In this document: positions 8,549-18,365 of the stretch, piece after piece
Layout of the letters: every line of letters begins with the position of its first letter
How positions within the stretch are numbered: position 1 is the stretch's first letter
NCBI RefSeq assembly: GCF_001005085.2
Contig: NZ_LBMU02000053.1
Location: 17,907-81,906, forward strand
Length of the DNA: 64,000 nucleotides
Reading direction: 5' to 3'
Source of the DNA: Streptomyces humi
GTDB taxonomy: Bacteria; Actinomycetota; Actinomycetes; Streptomycetales; Streptomycetaceae
The notes under the pieces: generated by a model
What the model saw: the letters and a program-made list of their open reading frames with translations, nothing else
Told to the model about the DNA's origin: nothing
Databases searched by the model: none
Program-made: the position numbers and the translations under genes

Positions 8549-8938
8549 GTGCTCGAACTCACCATGGCCTCCGTATCCGGGGAGACGGGCGAAACGGCCG
8601 GAATGCTCATGGCCGACGCACCCAGCGACCCGGGCGCCGTGCTGCGGGTGGGCCGCGACGCCTCCGTCTGCCGGCTCGCCACGCCCGACGACTGGCTGTT
8701 CGTCTCCCGGGTGCACCTGGAGTTCCTGTGCGGGACCGAGGGCGGCTGGCAGGTCACCTGGCTGCGCGGCTCCCAGGCGGAACCCTCCTCCGAGGTGCTG
8801 CTGAAGGTCGGGGAGTACGCCCAGGCCATCACCTACGGCGGCACGGTCGCGCTGCCGCGGGGCGGCTCCGGCGAGATCGTCGTCCGGGACCGCACCGCCC
8901 CGCGCAGTGTCAACGTGGGCTTCTACCACGAGGGTTGA
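8549..8938 (+). CDS. Small stand-alone FHA-like protein
   Basis: 129 residues, nearly all of it one beta-rich domain. LRVGRDASVCRLATPDDWLF, then VSRVHLEFLCGTEGGWQV, then a TYGGTVALPRGGSGEI loop give the Gly-Arg, Ser-x-x-His spacing of forkhead-associated domains, which bind phosphothreonine peptides. GTG at 8549 has AGGGGGAA upstream; later in-frame ATGs would remove the first strand. No kinase gene is adjacent, so the partner is unknown. The GR and SRVH residues are present, but the fold call is by eye. Confidence 0.65.
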   Translation: MLELTMASVSGETGETAGMLMADAPSDPGAVLRVGRDASVCRLATPDDWLFVSRVHLEFLCGTEGGWQVTWLRGSQAEPSSEVLLKVGEYAQAITYGGTVALPRGGSGEIVVRDRTAPRSVNVGFYHEG

Positions 8939-8958
8939 CGGGGGCGAGGGCCGGCCGG

Positions 8959-9630
8959 TCAGGCCAGGACCCGGGCCAGGGCGAAGCCGTCGTACCCCTT
9001 GCTGCCGACCGTCTGGATCGCCGTGCCGCTCAGCCTCGGGTGCGCGGCGATCAGCTCGATCGCGGCACGGGTGCCGACCACGTCCGGTTCGGCGCTCCCG
9101 GCGTCCACGACCCGGCCGCCGCGCACCACGTTGTCGACGACGATCAGGCTGCCGGCCCGGGTGAGCCGCAGCGCCCACTCCACGTAGTGCGGGTTGTTGG
9201 CCTTGTCGGCGTCGATGAAGACCAGGTCGAAGGGGGCCGGGTTCTCGTCGGCGAGCTTGGGCAGCGACTCCAGGGCGGGCCCGACCCGCACCTCGACGAG
9301 CCGGTCCAGACCGGCGCGGGCGATGTTGCGGACCGCCACCTCGGCATGCCGGGCGTTGTACTCCAGCGAGACCATCCGGCCGTCGGCGGGCAGCGCCCGC
9401 GCCAGCCAGATGGTGCTGTACCCGCCGAGGGTGCCGATCTCCAGGATGCTGTGGGCGTCCTGGATCTGCGCGAGGAGCTGGAGGAGCTTGCCCTGGTTGG
9501 CGGTGACGTTGACGTGCGGCAGCTCGCTCGCCTCGCTCTCGCGCAGGGCCGCCTGGAGCGCGTCGTCGTCCGGTGACAGATGGCTGGTGAAGTAGAAGTC
9601 GACGTCGTCCCAGAGCTGAGAGCCGCTCAT
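8959..9630 (-). CDS. Class I SAM-dependent O-methyltransferase (caffeoyl-CoA OMT type)
   Basis: 223 residues. Motif I is ILEIGTLGGYSTIWLARALP near residue 62, with an acidic SAM ribose contact SLEYNARHAEVA, the metal-site strand LVFIDADKANNPHYVEWAL near residue 142, and IVVDNVVRGGRV near 168. These match the small Mg2+-dependent OMTs acting on catechol-like substrates. ATG at 9630 precedes SGSQLWDDVD; a longer form from 9720 has no ribosome site. Isolated gene, so the substrate is not suggested by context. Confidence 0.9.
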   Translation of the reverse strand: MSGSQLWDDVDFYFTSHLSPDDDALQAALRESEASELPHVNVTANQGKLLQLLAQIQDAHSILEIGTLGGYSTIWLARALPADGRMVSLEYNARHAEVAVRNIARAGLDRLVEVRVGPALESLPKLADENPAPFDLVFIDADKANNPHYVEWALRLTRAGSLIVVDNVVRGGRVVDAGSAEPDVVGTRAAIELIAAHPRLSGTAIQTVGSKGYDGFALARVLA

Positions 9631-9738
9631 GCGTCCGCTGCCTTTCGCCTGTCCAGGAGGCTGTCCCCTGACAGCCACCTGGATAGCACTACTGAGAGGG
9701 TCGCCGCGACGGTGATCCACCGCCCCGGCGGCCGGAAC

Positions 9739-10935
9739 TCAGCCGATCGGCGCAGGGGGCCGCGGGGGGCGCGGCGGCTGCCCGGGGGGCTGTGCCGGTG
9801 GCGGTGGCTGAGTGGGCGGTGGCGGCCCGGTGGGCGGTGGTGGCGGTGCCGGACGGCGGGATCGCCGTACCGCGGCCAGCGACATCACCGTGACGACCAG
9901 CAGCAGCGCGCCGCCCACCGTCGCCAGCCAGGCCGGGACGCCCGCCACCGTGCTCAGCCGGTCCGTGTAGACGACCTGCTGGAACGGTGTGTCGGAGGCC
10001 GCCCGCCGCAGCACGTGGTCGCCGGAGATCCGGGACGGGTACGGGAACTCCTGGCCGATCGCCGTCAGGTACGGGGTGCCGGCGGCGAGCTCGCGCAGGG
10101 CTCCGGCCGGACGGCTGAGCCGGCCGGCGTAGACGACCCGGGGGCGTTCACCGCCGATCGCGGTGCGCGGCTCCATCCGGTGCGCGGCGAGGACGTACAG
10201 ACCGAGCGACTGCGGGGTGGCGGCGAGCCTGGACAGCCGCATCGGGTAGACCGGCCGGTCGCTGGCGAACGCGAGGTGCAGGGGGTCCAGGGCGCCGTGC
10301 AGGGTGGTGTTCGCGGTCTCGGGGGCGAGCCTGACCGCGACGTACTCCCAGCGCTCGGCGACGTACGGGGCGAGGGCGCCGCTCAGCCGGGGCGGGAGCG
10401 CGAAGCCGTTGCCCCGCAGCCAGCCGTCCAGGGCGCCGGGGTCGGTGGCGGTCAGCTGGGCCACGTCGAAGGGGCCGAGCCGCTGGCGCTCGACCACGCC
10501 GACGCCGGGGGGCTGGGCGCCGACGCCGGGCGGGACGGGCGAGGTGGCGCCGCCGGTGGTCAGCGGCCAGTCGCCGTCCGTGGGCCAGAAGTGGTGGCGG
10601 GTGCGGTGCACCGGGGCGGTGAGCGTGTGCAGCTGGTCGAAGAGGGCCGGGTCGGCGAGGGCGACCGTGGCGCGGTGCGGGACGGGCATGATCCAGGCGG
10701 CGCGGTCGGCGTCGCCGTCCACCGTCAGACGCATCACGATCTGCTCGCGGGCGCCGTCCCAGCGCAGCACCGACTCCTCCCGGCCGACGGTGACCTGCCG
10801 GGTCGCGTCGGGCACCAGGGCGCCGCAGGCGCAGGCGTACGCGGGGGCGGCGAGGGAGCCGAGCTGGAGGGCGGCGAGGACGAGCAGGACCGCGAGTAGA
10901 CGTGTGCGTCGGCGGGGTCGCCGCTGGCCGCTCAT
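9739..10935 (-). CDS. DUF2330 membrane-anchored exported protein
   Basis: 398 residues with an N-terminal signal segment (residues about 10-34) ending in AYACACGA, the cysteine-rich start of DUF2330 proteins. It has the conserved AAWIMPVPHRATVAL and MRLTVDGDADR strands, and one C-terminal membrane helix (WLATVGGALLLVVTVMSLAA) followed by a Pro-rich cytoplasmic tail of PPPTQPPPP type. The large domain is therefore outside the membrane. Family function is unknown. ATG at 10935. The next upstream gene lies 249 bases away across a dispersed repeat. Confidence 0.85.
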   Translation of the reverse strand: MSGQRRPRRRTRLLAVLLVLAALQLGSLAAPAYACACGALVPDATRQVTVGREESVLRWDGAREQIVMRLTVDGDADRAAWIMPVPHRATVALADPALFDQLHTLTAPVHRTRHHFWPTDGDWPLTTGGATSPVPPGVGAQPPGVGVVERQRLGPFDVAQLTATDPGALDGWLRGNGFALPPRLSGALAPYVAERWEYVAVRLAPETANTTLHGALDPLHLAFASDRPVYPMRLSRLAATPQSLGLYVLAAHRMEPRTAIGGERPRVVYAGRLSRPAGALRELAAGTPYLTAIGQEFPYPSRISGDHVLRRAASDTPFQQVVYTDRLSTVAGVPAWLATVGGALLLVVTVMSLAAVRRSRRPAPPPPPTGPPPPTQPPPPAQPPGQPPRPPRPPAPIG

Positions 10936-11094
10936 GAACCGATGCCCTCCGCTGCCGTCGAACAGGACTTCAGACGGTATAGCGGAGGGCGTGGTTCCGG
11001 GGCCGTTCCGTACAGCTACCGTCTGTCGACCGACAGTACGGACGGGGCGGCCGGTCGGTTCGAACGGGCTGATGAACGCGGTCTCCCGGCTGCC

Positions 11095-11180
11095 GGCTCG
11101 CGGGGCCTGGCCGCGGGGCCTGGCCGCGCGGTTCCTCCCCTGCCTCCGGCCGGGGGCGCCCCCAGCGCCCCCGCGGGGCG
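11095..11180. repeat. Dispersed intergenic palindromic repeat, copy 2
   Basis: The opposite-strand form of the element at 2580-2668: CGCGCGGTTCCTCCCC, a GCCTCCGGCC turn, GGGGGCGCCCCCAGCGCC and CGCGGGGCG. It lies 5-90 bases beyond the stop codon of the ProP-like gene, so it could end that transcript. A second short direct repeat, GGGGCCTGGCCGC, precedes it twice. Confidence 0.65.
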
Positions 11181-11184
11181 CGTC

Positions 11185-12570
11185 TCAGGGGGACTGCTCG
11201 ATCGACGGTGCCGAGCCCGGCAGCGGCTTTCCGGCCGTCTCCGACATGCGCCAGGCCGCGAAGCCGCCGATCACCGCCGCCGCCATCATGTAGTAGGCGG
11301 GCATCATCATGTTGCCGGTCGCCCCGATCAGGGCCGTCACCACCAGCGGGGTCGTGCCGCCGAAGAGGGAGACCGAGACGTTGAAGCCGATCGACAGGGA
11401 GCCGTAGCGGACCCGGGTCGGGAAGAGGGCCGGGAGGGCCGCCGGCATCGCCGCGGTGAAGCAGACCAGGAGCAGGCCCAGGGCGCCCATGCCGAGGCCG
11501 ACCGCGAGCAGGCTGCCCTGGCGGATCAGCAGCAGCGCCGGGACGGAGAGGGCGAGGAAGCCCGCGCAGCCCGCGGCGATGACCGGACGGCGCCCCACGC
11601 GGTCGGTGAGCGCTCCCGCGAACGGCTGGACGATCATCATCAGCGCCATCACACCGAGGACGACCAGCAGGCCGTGCGTCTCGTCGTACTTCAGCTCGCT
11701 CGTCAGGTAGCTCGGCATGTACGACAGCAGCATGTAGTCCGTGACGTTGAAGACCAGGACCAGGGCCATGCACAGGAGCAGGGCCTTCCACTGCCCGGTG
11801 ATCATCTCGCGCAGCGGGACCTTCGGGCGGGACTGCTCGGCCTTCGCCACCTCCGCCGCGAACGCCGGGGTCTCCTCCAGGCGCATCCGCAGGTAGAGGC
11901 CGACGATGCCCATCGGGCCCGCGATCAGGAACGGGACGCGCCAGCCCCAGGACGTCAGGTCGTCGGAGGAGAGCAGTGCCGTCATGAGGGTCACCAGGCC
12001 GGCGCCGCCGATGTAGCCGGCCAGCGTGCCGAACTCCAGCCAGCTGCCGAAGAAGCCGCGCTTCTTGTCCGGCGCGTACTCGGCGATGAAGGTGGACGCG
12101 CCCGCGTACTCGCCGCCGGTGGAGAAGCCCTGCACCAGGCGGGCGGCGAGGAGCAGGACGGGGGCGCCGACGCCGATCGCCGCGTAGGAGGGGATCAGGC
12201 CGATCGCGAAGGTGCCCGCCGCCATCATGATCATGGTCACGGCGAGGACCTTCTGGCGGCCCACGCGGTCGCCGAGCGGTCCGAAGACCATGCCGCCGAG
12301 CGGCCGGACCAGGAAGGCCGCGGCGAAGGCGCCGAACGTGGAGAGCAGCTGGGCGGTCGGGCTGCCGGACGGGAAGAAGACCTTGCCCAGCGTCACCGCG
12401 ATGTAGCTGTAGACGCCGAAGTCGAACCACTCCATGGCGTTGCCCAGCGCGGCCGCCTTCACGGCGCGTTTCACCAGCGCGGGGTCGGTGACCGTGGGCG
12501 CGGGTGCCGGTGCGGCCGGACGGGGGCCGGGGAACTTGACGGACGGGGTGACGGCTGTGACGGTCGCCAA
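11185..12570 (-). CDS. MFS metabolite/proton symporter (ProP/MHS family)
   Basis: 461 residues, 12 membrane helices. The signature AALGNAMEWFDFGVYSYIA at about residue 40, GGMVFGPLGDRVGRQKVLAV (motif A), AARLVQGFSTGGEYAGASTF and GFFGSWLEFGTLAGYIGG are typical of the metabolite:H+ symporters (proline/betaine, citrate, shikimate). A Pro/Ala-rich N-terminal tail precedes helix 1. The start is TTG at 12570; its ribosome site (GGCGAG) is weak, so the start is uncertain, but no ATG or GTG occurs before helix 1. A perfect palindrome at 12681-12697 may be its operator. Substrate likely an osmolyte or organic acid. Confidence 0.85.
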   Translation of the reverse strand: MATVTAVTPSVKFPGPRPAAPAPAPTVTDPALVKRAVKAAALGNAMEWFDFGVYSYIAVTLGKVFFPSGSPTAQLLSTFGAFAAAFLVRPLGGMVFGPLGDRVGRQKVLAVTMIMMAAGTFAIGLIPSYAAIGVGAPVLLLAARLVQGFSTGGEYAGASTFIAEYAPDKKRGFFGSWLEFGTLAGYIGGAGLVTLMTALLSSDDLTSWGWRVPFLIAGPMGIVGLYLRMRLEETPAFAAEVAKAEQSRPKVPLREMITGQWKALLLCMALVLVFNVTDYMLLSYMPSYLTSELKYDETHGLLVVLGVMALMMIVQPFAGALTDRVGRRPVIAAGCAGFLALSVPALLLIRQGSLLAVGLGMGALGLLLVCFTAAMPAALPALFPTRVRYGSLSIGFNVSVSLFGGTTPLVVTALIGATGNMMMPAYYMMAAAVIGGFAAWRMSETAGKPLPGSAPSIEQSP

Positions 12571-12680
12571 AACGGGGCTCGCCTACCTTTCGACGGGGAC
12601 AGGGCGCGGCCCGTACGGCGCCGGACGGGTCGGAAAGCGACGATAGGAGCACTTGGTGCCGTTACGTCGCGTACGCGAGT

Positions 12681-12697
12681 AGCTGCAATGTGCAGCT
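12681..12697. promoter_or_regulatory. Palindrome upstream of the ProP-like gene
   Basis: AGCTGCA-ATG-TGCAGCT is a perfect 7-base inverted repeat with a 3-base spacer, 111 bases upstream of the transporter start, in a stretch less GC-rich than its surroundings. The form resembles GntR or IclR-type operators, but no regulator gene is adjacent. Confidence 0.4.
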
Positions 12698-12800
12698 AAA
12701 TGCGCTGTATGCAGGGGCGTATGCCCGCCCGCGGCGCTTCATGCGGGCCGCGCACTGTGATCCTTCTCGCGCTCCGCCGACGCAACCGGGCCCCGAACCG

Positions 12801-12855
12801 CCGTCTTCGGGCCGTCTTCGGGCCGTCATCGGGCCGTCATCGGGCCGTCTTCGGG
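12801..12855. repeat. Five tandem copies of an 11-base unit
   Basis: CCGTCTTCGGG, or CCGTCATCGGG in copies 3 and 4, is repeated five times head to tail. The 11-base period is close to one helical turn. It lies in non-coding DNA about 230 bases upstream of the ProP-like gene. Confidence 0.85.
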
Positions 12856-13258
12856 ACAGAACGCAGACCGCTGTCAGGTGAAGAGGGGGTTGCCCGCGTC
12901 TCCGTCAGCCGGGGGTGGGGGCCTCGGGGGTTCTCGGATCAGACGAGTGAACGCGGACGGGGCGACAGGCCGACGGGGCGTGGCGAAGGTGGAGCACGGG
13001 CACGCCGTTCGGCGGACCGGCGCTCAAGCCGCTCATCGAGGCCGCCCGGCAGGCCCTCGGCCGGTGAGCCGGCGTACCTCGCTGCTGCCCCCCGGTTGCC
13101 ATCAGCCTGCCGATGTTCTCGCTGCCGGTCCGCACACGCTCCGGCTCGGCCGGACCGGCATCATCCCGGTACTGCTGGTGCTCGGGGCGCGCTGGAGCGC
13201 GGCCGCCGGCCCCACGCGCGCACTCCGCCCTCGCGCTGGTTCCGCCGTGCCTGGTGCG
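12856..13258. other. Gene-poor stretch with possible coding remnants
   Basis: No complete gene is supported between 12698 and 13258. Around 12998-13066 one frame reads GTPFGGPALKPLIEAARQAL followed by GR and a stop, with strong third-position G/C bias. It looks like the last residues of a lost gene, but no start or upstream body remains. The following 190 bases also read smoothly in short pieces only. I could not assign either piece to a family. Confidence 0.35.
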
Positions 13259-14428
<1,170 letters not shown>

Positions 14429-14498
14429 GGGGGCTCGGTCCTCTCCTCGGTCACCCGCGCGGCGCAGGGGCGTCCCGGCCCGGCCCGCCACGCAGAAC

Positions 14499-14512
14499 TA
14501 GAACGCGTACTA
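14499..14512. promoter_or_regulatory. KstR-like operator, CYP125/thiolase intergenic region
   Basis: TAGAACGCGTACTA fits the mycobacterial KstR consensus TnnAACnnGTTnnA with one mismatch (GTA for GTT). It is nested in a larger inverted repeat with AGAACTAG and CTAGTTCT arms. It lies 71 bases upstream of the thiolase start and 177 upstream of the P450 start, so could control both. Confidence 0.6.
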
Positions 14513-14631
14513 GTTCTGTGTGCAGTCTGCTGACAGGCTGTGCACAACCGCAAGGGGCTTGCGCGCAATTGGGGCGACCGTGCCCCTTGCGACTTGTAGA
14601 ACTCGTTACTACCGTCACGGCAACCGTCGTT

Positions 14632-14650
14632 TTCTGACGGATCGTCAGAA
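14632..14650. promoter_or_regulatory. CTGAC-N5-GTCAG operator upstream of CYP125
   Basis: TTCTGACGGATCGTCAGAA is a perfect 8-base inverted repeat around GAT, ending 38 bases before the P450 start. It is the best member of a five-site family in this window (others at 30685, 39783, 45862, 52626). Confidence 0.65.
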
Positions 14651-14688
14651 TGCTTCTCAGGCCTGTACACGGTGGGAGTGAGCCGCCC

Positions 14689-15924
14689 ATGCCCTGTCCC
14701 GCGCTGCCCGACGGGTTCGACCTCACCGACCCCGACCTGCTCCATCACCGGGTGCCGCTCCCGGAGTTCGCCGAACTGCGCCGGTCCGAACCGGTCCGCT
14801 GGATCGAACAGCCGCACGGCCTCGCCGGGTTCGCAGACGACGGCTACTGGGCCGTCACCCGGCACGCGGACGTCAAGTACGTCTCCACGCACCCCGAGAT
14901 CTTCTCGTCCTGGCTCAACACGGCGATCATCCGCTTCGGCGAGCACATGCAGCGGGACGCGATCGACGCCCAGCGGCTGATCCTGCTCAACATGGACCCG
15001 CCGGAGCACACCCGGGTCCGCCAGATCATCCAGCGCGGCTTCACCCCGCGCTCCATCCGCGCCCTGGAGGAACGGCTGCGCGCCAGGGCCGGGGCGATCG
15101 TCGAGGCGGCCCGCGCCCACTCCGGCCCCTTCGACTTCGTCACCGAGGTCGCCTGCGAGCTCCCCCTCCAGGCGATCGCCGAACTGATCGGCATCCCGCA
15201 GGACGACCGGGCCAAGATCTTCGACTGGTCCAACAAGATGATCTCGTACGACGACCCGGAGTACGCGATCACCGAGGCGGTGGGCGCCGAGTCGGCCACC
15301 GAACTGATCGCCTACGCGATGAACATGGCCGCCGACCGCAAGCAGTGCCCGGCCAAGGACATCGTCTCCACGCTGGTGGCGGCGGAGGACGAGGGCAACC
15401 TGAACTCCGACGAGTTCGGCTTCTTCGTGCTGATGCTCGCGGTGGCCGGCAACGAGACCACCCGCAACGCCATCACGCACGGCATGCACGCCTTCCTGAC
15501 CCACCCCGGGGCCTGGGACCTCTACAAGCGCGAGCGCCCGGCGACCACCGCCGAGGAGATCGTCCGCTGGGCCACCCCCGTCAACTCCTTCCAGCGCACC
15601 GCCACCCAGGACACCGAACTGGGCGGCAAGCTGATCCGCAAGGGCGACCGGGTCGGCGTCTTCTACGCCTCCGCCAACCACGACCCCGAGGTCTTCGCCG
15701 ACCCCGACACCTTCGACATCACCCGCGACCCCAACCCCCACCTCGGCTTCGGCGGCGGCGGCCCGCACTACTGCCTCGGCAAGTCGCTGGCCGTCCTGGA
15801 GATCGACCTGATCTTCAACGCGATCGCCGACGCGATGCCGGACCTGCGGCCGGTCGGCGACCCGGACCGGCTCCGCTCGGCGTGGATCAACGGGGTGAAG
15901 CACCTGAGGGTCACCACGGCCTGA
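14689..15924 (+). CDS. cyp125: Cytochrome P450, CYP125 type (steroid C26/C27 monooxygenase)
   Basis: 411 residues. It aligns by eye along its length with mycobacterial CYP125: PDGFDLTDPDL at the start, LILLNMDPPEHTRVRQII, the I-helix AGNETTRNAITHGMHAF (oxygen-activating Thr present), EEIVRWATPVNSFQRTA (K-helix ExxR) and the heme loop GFGGGGPHYCLGKSLA with the Cys ligand. It ends in the family-typical RSAWINGVKHLRV. CYP125 oxidises the terminal carbon of the cholesterol side chain. ATG at 14689 with GGGAG upstream is chosen over the ATG at 14650, which abuts the operator. Likely redox partner: the ferredoxin at 32184 (inference). Confidence 0.85.
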   Translation: MPCPALPDGFDLTDPDLLHHRVPLPEFAELRRSEPVRWIEQPHGLAGFADDGYWAVTRHADVKYVSTHPEIFSSWLNTAIIRFGEHMQRDAIDAQRLILLNMDPPEHTRVRQIIQRGFTPRSIRALEERLRARAGAIVEAARAHSGPFDFVTEVACELPLQAIAELIGIPQDDRAKIFDWSNKMISYDDPEYAITEAVGAESATELIAYAMNMAADRKQCPAKDIVSTLVAAEDEGNLNSDEFGFFVLMLAVAGNETTRNAITHGMHAFLTHPGAWDLYKRERPATTAEEIVRWATPVNSFQRTATQDTELGGKLIRKGDRVGVFYASANHDPEVFADPDTFDITRDPNPHLGFGGGGPHYCLGKSLAVLEIDLIFNAIADAMPDLRPVGDPDRLRSAWINGVKHLRVTTA

Positions 15925-15973
15925 CCCCTCCCTGCGCGGGCCGACGGCTCCCGGCGCCGCCGGCCCGTCCCGA

Positions 15974-16015
15974 GGGAGGCAGGAGCAACCCCCCTACGCC
16001 CCGTTCCTGCCTCCC
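15974..16015. terminator. Bidirectional terminator
   Basis: GGGAGGCAGGA and TCCTGCCTCCC form a perfect 11-base stem with a 20-base loop, between the convergent P450 and DUF1275 genes. Confidence 0.7.
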
Positions 16016-16028
16016 CCGAGACGCCGCC

Positions 16029-16715
16029 TCACTCCCGTCCCGACGCGGCCACCGTGAACACCCCGGAGACCGCCGCCGCCACGAGCAGCGGAATGCCCAG
16101 GCCGTGGTGGAGGACCAGGAACGTGCCCAGCACGGCACCGGCGATCAGCGCGAGGACCGCGGCCGCACGGCGCGGGGAGCGGCTGCTCGTGGCGTCGCCG
16201 AACCGGGACTCGGAGACCAGCCCGGTCAGGGTCGTCGTCAGGACCGTGGTCGCCGTGAGGTCGGGCACGCCCAGCTTGCGGACGTTCGCGTTGCGCAGGC
16301 CCATCGCGAAGGCGGTCAGCGCGATCAGCGGGTACGTGGTGGCCCTGCCGTCCGGCAGGGCGAAGGCCAGCGCGGCGGACCCGGCCAGCAGGACCGCCTC
16401 CGCCGCCAGGATCACCCGCGTCCACGTCCGCCGGGAACCGCCGCCGAACCGGCCCGCGACCCGGCCGCCCAGCGTCGCGCCCGCGACGAAGCAGGCGAGG
16501 GAGGTCGCCGAGCGCGCGACGGAGAACCCGGGCGCCCCGGCGGCGGCGAAGCCCAGGATCACGATGTTGCCGGTCATGTTGGCGGTGAAGACGTGCCCCA
16601 GGCCGAGATAGCTCACCGCGTCGATCAGGCCGCTCACCGTCATCAGCGCCAGCAGCACGACCACCAGCCGCACGCCGCGGGTCTCGGGATCGCGGTTCGG
16701 GGTCGCCGCGGACAT
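16029..16715 (-). CDS. DUF1275 (YoaK family) membrane protein
   Basis: 228 residues with about six membrane helices. The family pattern is LMTVSGLIDAVSYLGLGHVF, TANMTGNIVILGFAA near residues 24-60, and MGLRNANVRKLGVPDLTATTVLTTTLTGL near 140-170. DUF1275 proteins are of unknown function, sometimes called putative transporters. ATG at 16715. Between convergent P450 and the transglycosylase gene, each separated by a hairpin. Confidence 0.85.
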   Translation of the reverse strand: MSAATPNRDPETRGVRLVVVLLALMTVSGLIDAVSYLGLGHVFTANMTGNIVILGFAAAGAPGFSVARSATSLACFVAGATLGGRVAGRFGGGSRRTWTRVILAAEAVLLAGSAALAFALPDGRATTYPLIALTAFAMGLRNANVRKLGVPDLTATTVLTTTLTGLVSESRFGDATSSRSPRRAAAVLALIAGAVLGTFLVLHHGLGIPLLVAAAVSGVFTVAASGRE

Positions 16716-16787
16716 CGCTCCTCCGGGGGTGTGGCGGGCGGGGCCGGGTGGCTCCGGGCGACCAGTCCACCACGTCCGGACATGCGT

Positions 16788-16826
16788 CGGCACCCTCGCC
16801 CCAGGGAGGAGGGGGCGAGGGTGCCG
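16788..16826 (-). terminator. Terminator of the transglycosylase gene
   Basis: CGGCACCCTCGCCCC pairs with GGGGCGAGGGTGCCG over 15 bases with a nine-base loop. It lies about 30 bases past the stop codon of the following minus-strand gene. Confidence 0.8.
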
Positions 16827-16853
16827 GAGTGCGGGGGAGAGGCGTCGGGCGGC

Positions 16854-17267
16854 TCAGTACCAGCCGTTGGCCTGCCAGAAGCTCCACGCGGCGGTCGGGC
16901 TGCCGTAACGGGAGTTCATGTAGTCCAGGCCCCACTTGATCTGGGTGGCCGGGTTGGTCTTCCAGTCGGAGCCCGCGGACGCCATCTTCGAGCCCGGCAG
17001 CGCCTGGACCAGACCGTAGGCGCCGGAGGACGAGTTGGTGGCGGAGGGGTTCCAGCCGCTCTCGTGCGAGACGATCTTGCTGAACGCGTTGAACTGCGCG
17101 GCGTCCGGAATCATCTTGTGCGCGATCGCCTGGGCGGAGGAGGCCGAGCCGGTGGCGGCCTGGGCGGGCGCCGCGCTCAGTGCCATACCGGCGGTGGCGG
17201 CGGCCACGGCGGCGGCGGTGAGGACCTTCTTCGGGGAAGCGATGCGGCGGATGATGTTCACGGACAC
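16854..17267 (-). CDS. Secreted lytic transglycosylase-like protein (SLT fold)
   Basis: 137 residues. The signal peptide covers about 1-38 (VLTAAAVAAATAGMALSAAPAQA). The compact catalytic domain carries FSKIVSHESGWNPSATNSSS, with Glu as the probable general acid, then GAYGLVQALPGSKMASAG and TQIKWGLDYMNSRYGSPTAA. This is the short actinobacterial SLT/resuscitation-factor-like type that cleaves peptidoglycan during growth or germination. No LysM or other wall-binding module is present. GTG at 17267 is read as the start. The 288 bases upstream hold its promoter only; I looked for a ydaO (c-di-AMP) leader and did not find a convincing one. Confidence 0.85.
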   Translation of the reverse strand: MSVNIIRRIASPKKVLTAAAVAAATAGMALSAAPAQAATGSASSAQAIAHKMIPDAAQFNAFSKIVSHESGWNPSATNSSSGAYGLVQALPGSKMASAGSDWKTNPATQIKWGLDYMNSRYGSPTAAWSFWQANGWY

Positions 17268-17555
17268 GGAGAACCTCGTTCGTCGGGGACAGGGGGTCGC
17301 CGTGCTCCGGAAGCCTGTGGTGCCTGGCGACGTCGTCCAGAGAAGCAGGCCCGAAATCCGTCCGCAATCACCCCTTTTACTAGTTGTGGTCGCATAGGCG
17401 GTGATAGTCCGCTGTGTGGCGTGGCTCTCAAACCGCAGGTCAGCGGGGGTGGCGAAACGGACATAACGGAGAAGGGTGACTACTGTTCCGGATCGTAGGT
17501 GACGTGCGTCATGTGGGGTGCTTCACCGGCCCGGTCACGCCGCGCCCACGACGGC

Positions 17556-18365
17556 TCACGCACCGGGACCGTCGAAGGTGACCGCGGTCTCGAAGGCGGC
17601 CCGCCTGGTCGCCCGGCGCAGCGCCCGCAGCAGGGCCGGGCCGAGGAGCAGGGTCAGCACGACCGTGCACAGGGCCCGGCCCAGGTTCCAGCCCATGGCG
17701 GTGGCCAGGCTGTAGGCGAGGAAACGGGCCAGGTTGGCGGCGGCCCCGGCGTGCGGATCGAAGGCGATGTCCGAGGAGGTACCGGACAGCAGCGGCCAGC
17801 CGGCCAGGTCCACGACCATGCCGTAGGCGAACGCGGCCGCGAACCCGTAGCCCGCGAGCAGGACGAGCTCCGCCCGCCCCCGCAGCCGCACCGGCCCCGG
17901 CAGCAGCCCGGCCCCCATCGTGAACCAGCCCATCGCCAGCATCTGGAACGGCAGCCACGGCCCCACCCCGCCGGTGAGCAGCGCCGACGCGAACATCGTG
18001 AGCGAGCCCAGGGTGAACCCGAAGCCCGGTCCGAGCACCCGCCCGCTGAGCACCATCAGGAAGAACATCGGCTCGATCCCGGCGGTGCCCGCGCCGACCG
18101 GCCGCAGCGCCGCCCCGGTCGCGGCCAGCACACCGAGCATGGCGACCGCCTTCGGACCCAGCCCGGACTCGGAGATCGTCGCCGCCAGCACCGCGACCAG
18201 CAGCACCAGCAGACCCGCGAAGAGCCAGGGCGCGTCCTGGGCGTGCGAGGCGATCCGTGAGGTGGGCGGGGCGAGGAACGGCCAGCCGATCGCGACCACG
18301 CCGACGGCACTGACGAGGAGGAGCGCGGCGAGCGAGCGGGGGCCGAGCCGGACCGGACCGCTCAT
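17556..18365 (-). CDS. ECF transporter substrate-binding (S) component
   Basis: 269 residues, about seven membrane helices. AGIEPMFFLMVLSGRVLGPG and GFTLGSLTMFASALLTGGVG, with LPFQMLAMGWFTMGAGLLPG, match vitamin-specific S components, whose first helix carries an Ala-x-x-x-Ala interface for the T component. ATG at 18365 overlaps the upstream ATPase stop by four bases. It is the last gene of the cobalamin-riboswitch operon, so cobalamin or a corrinoid precursor is the likely ligand; cobalt is the alternative. Confidence 0.8.
   Translation of the reverse strand: MSGPVRLGPRSLAALLLVSAVGVVAIGWPFLAPPTSRIASHAQDAPWLFAGLLVLLVAVLAATISESGLGPKAVAMLGVLAATGAALRPVGAGTAGIEPMFFLMVLSGRVLGPGFGFTLGSLTMFASALLTGGVGPWLPFQMLAMGWFTMGAGLLPGPVRLRGRAELVLLAGYGFAAAFAYGMVVDLAGWPLLSGTSSDIAFDPHAGAAANLARFLAYSLATAMGWNLGRALCTVVLTLLLGPALLRALRRATRRAAFETAVTFDGPGA

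Noticed and set aside
16854..17555. Possible ydaO (c-di-AMP) riboswitch before the SLT transglycosylase
   Set aside because: Streptomyces resuscitation-factor genes are known to carry this leader, but I could not find its conserved GGGGAACC-type core or paired ends in the 288-base upstream region.
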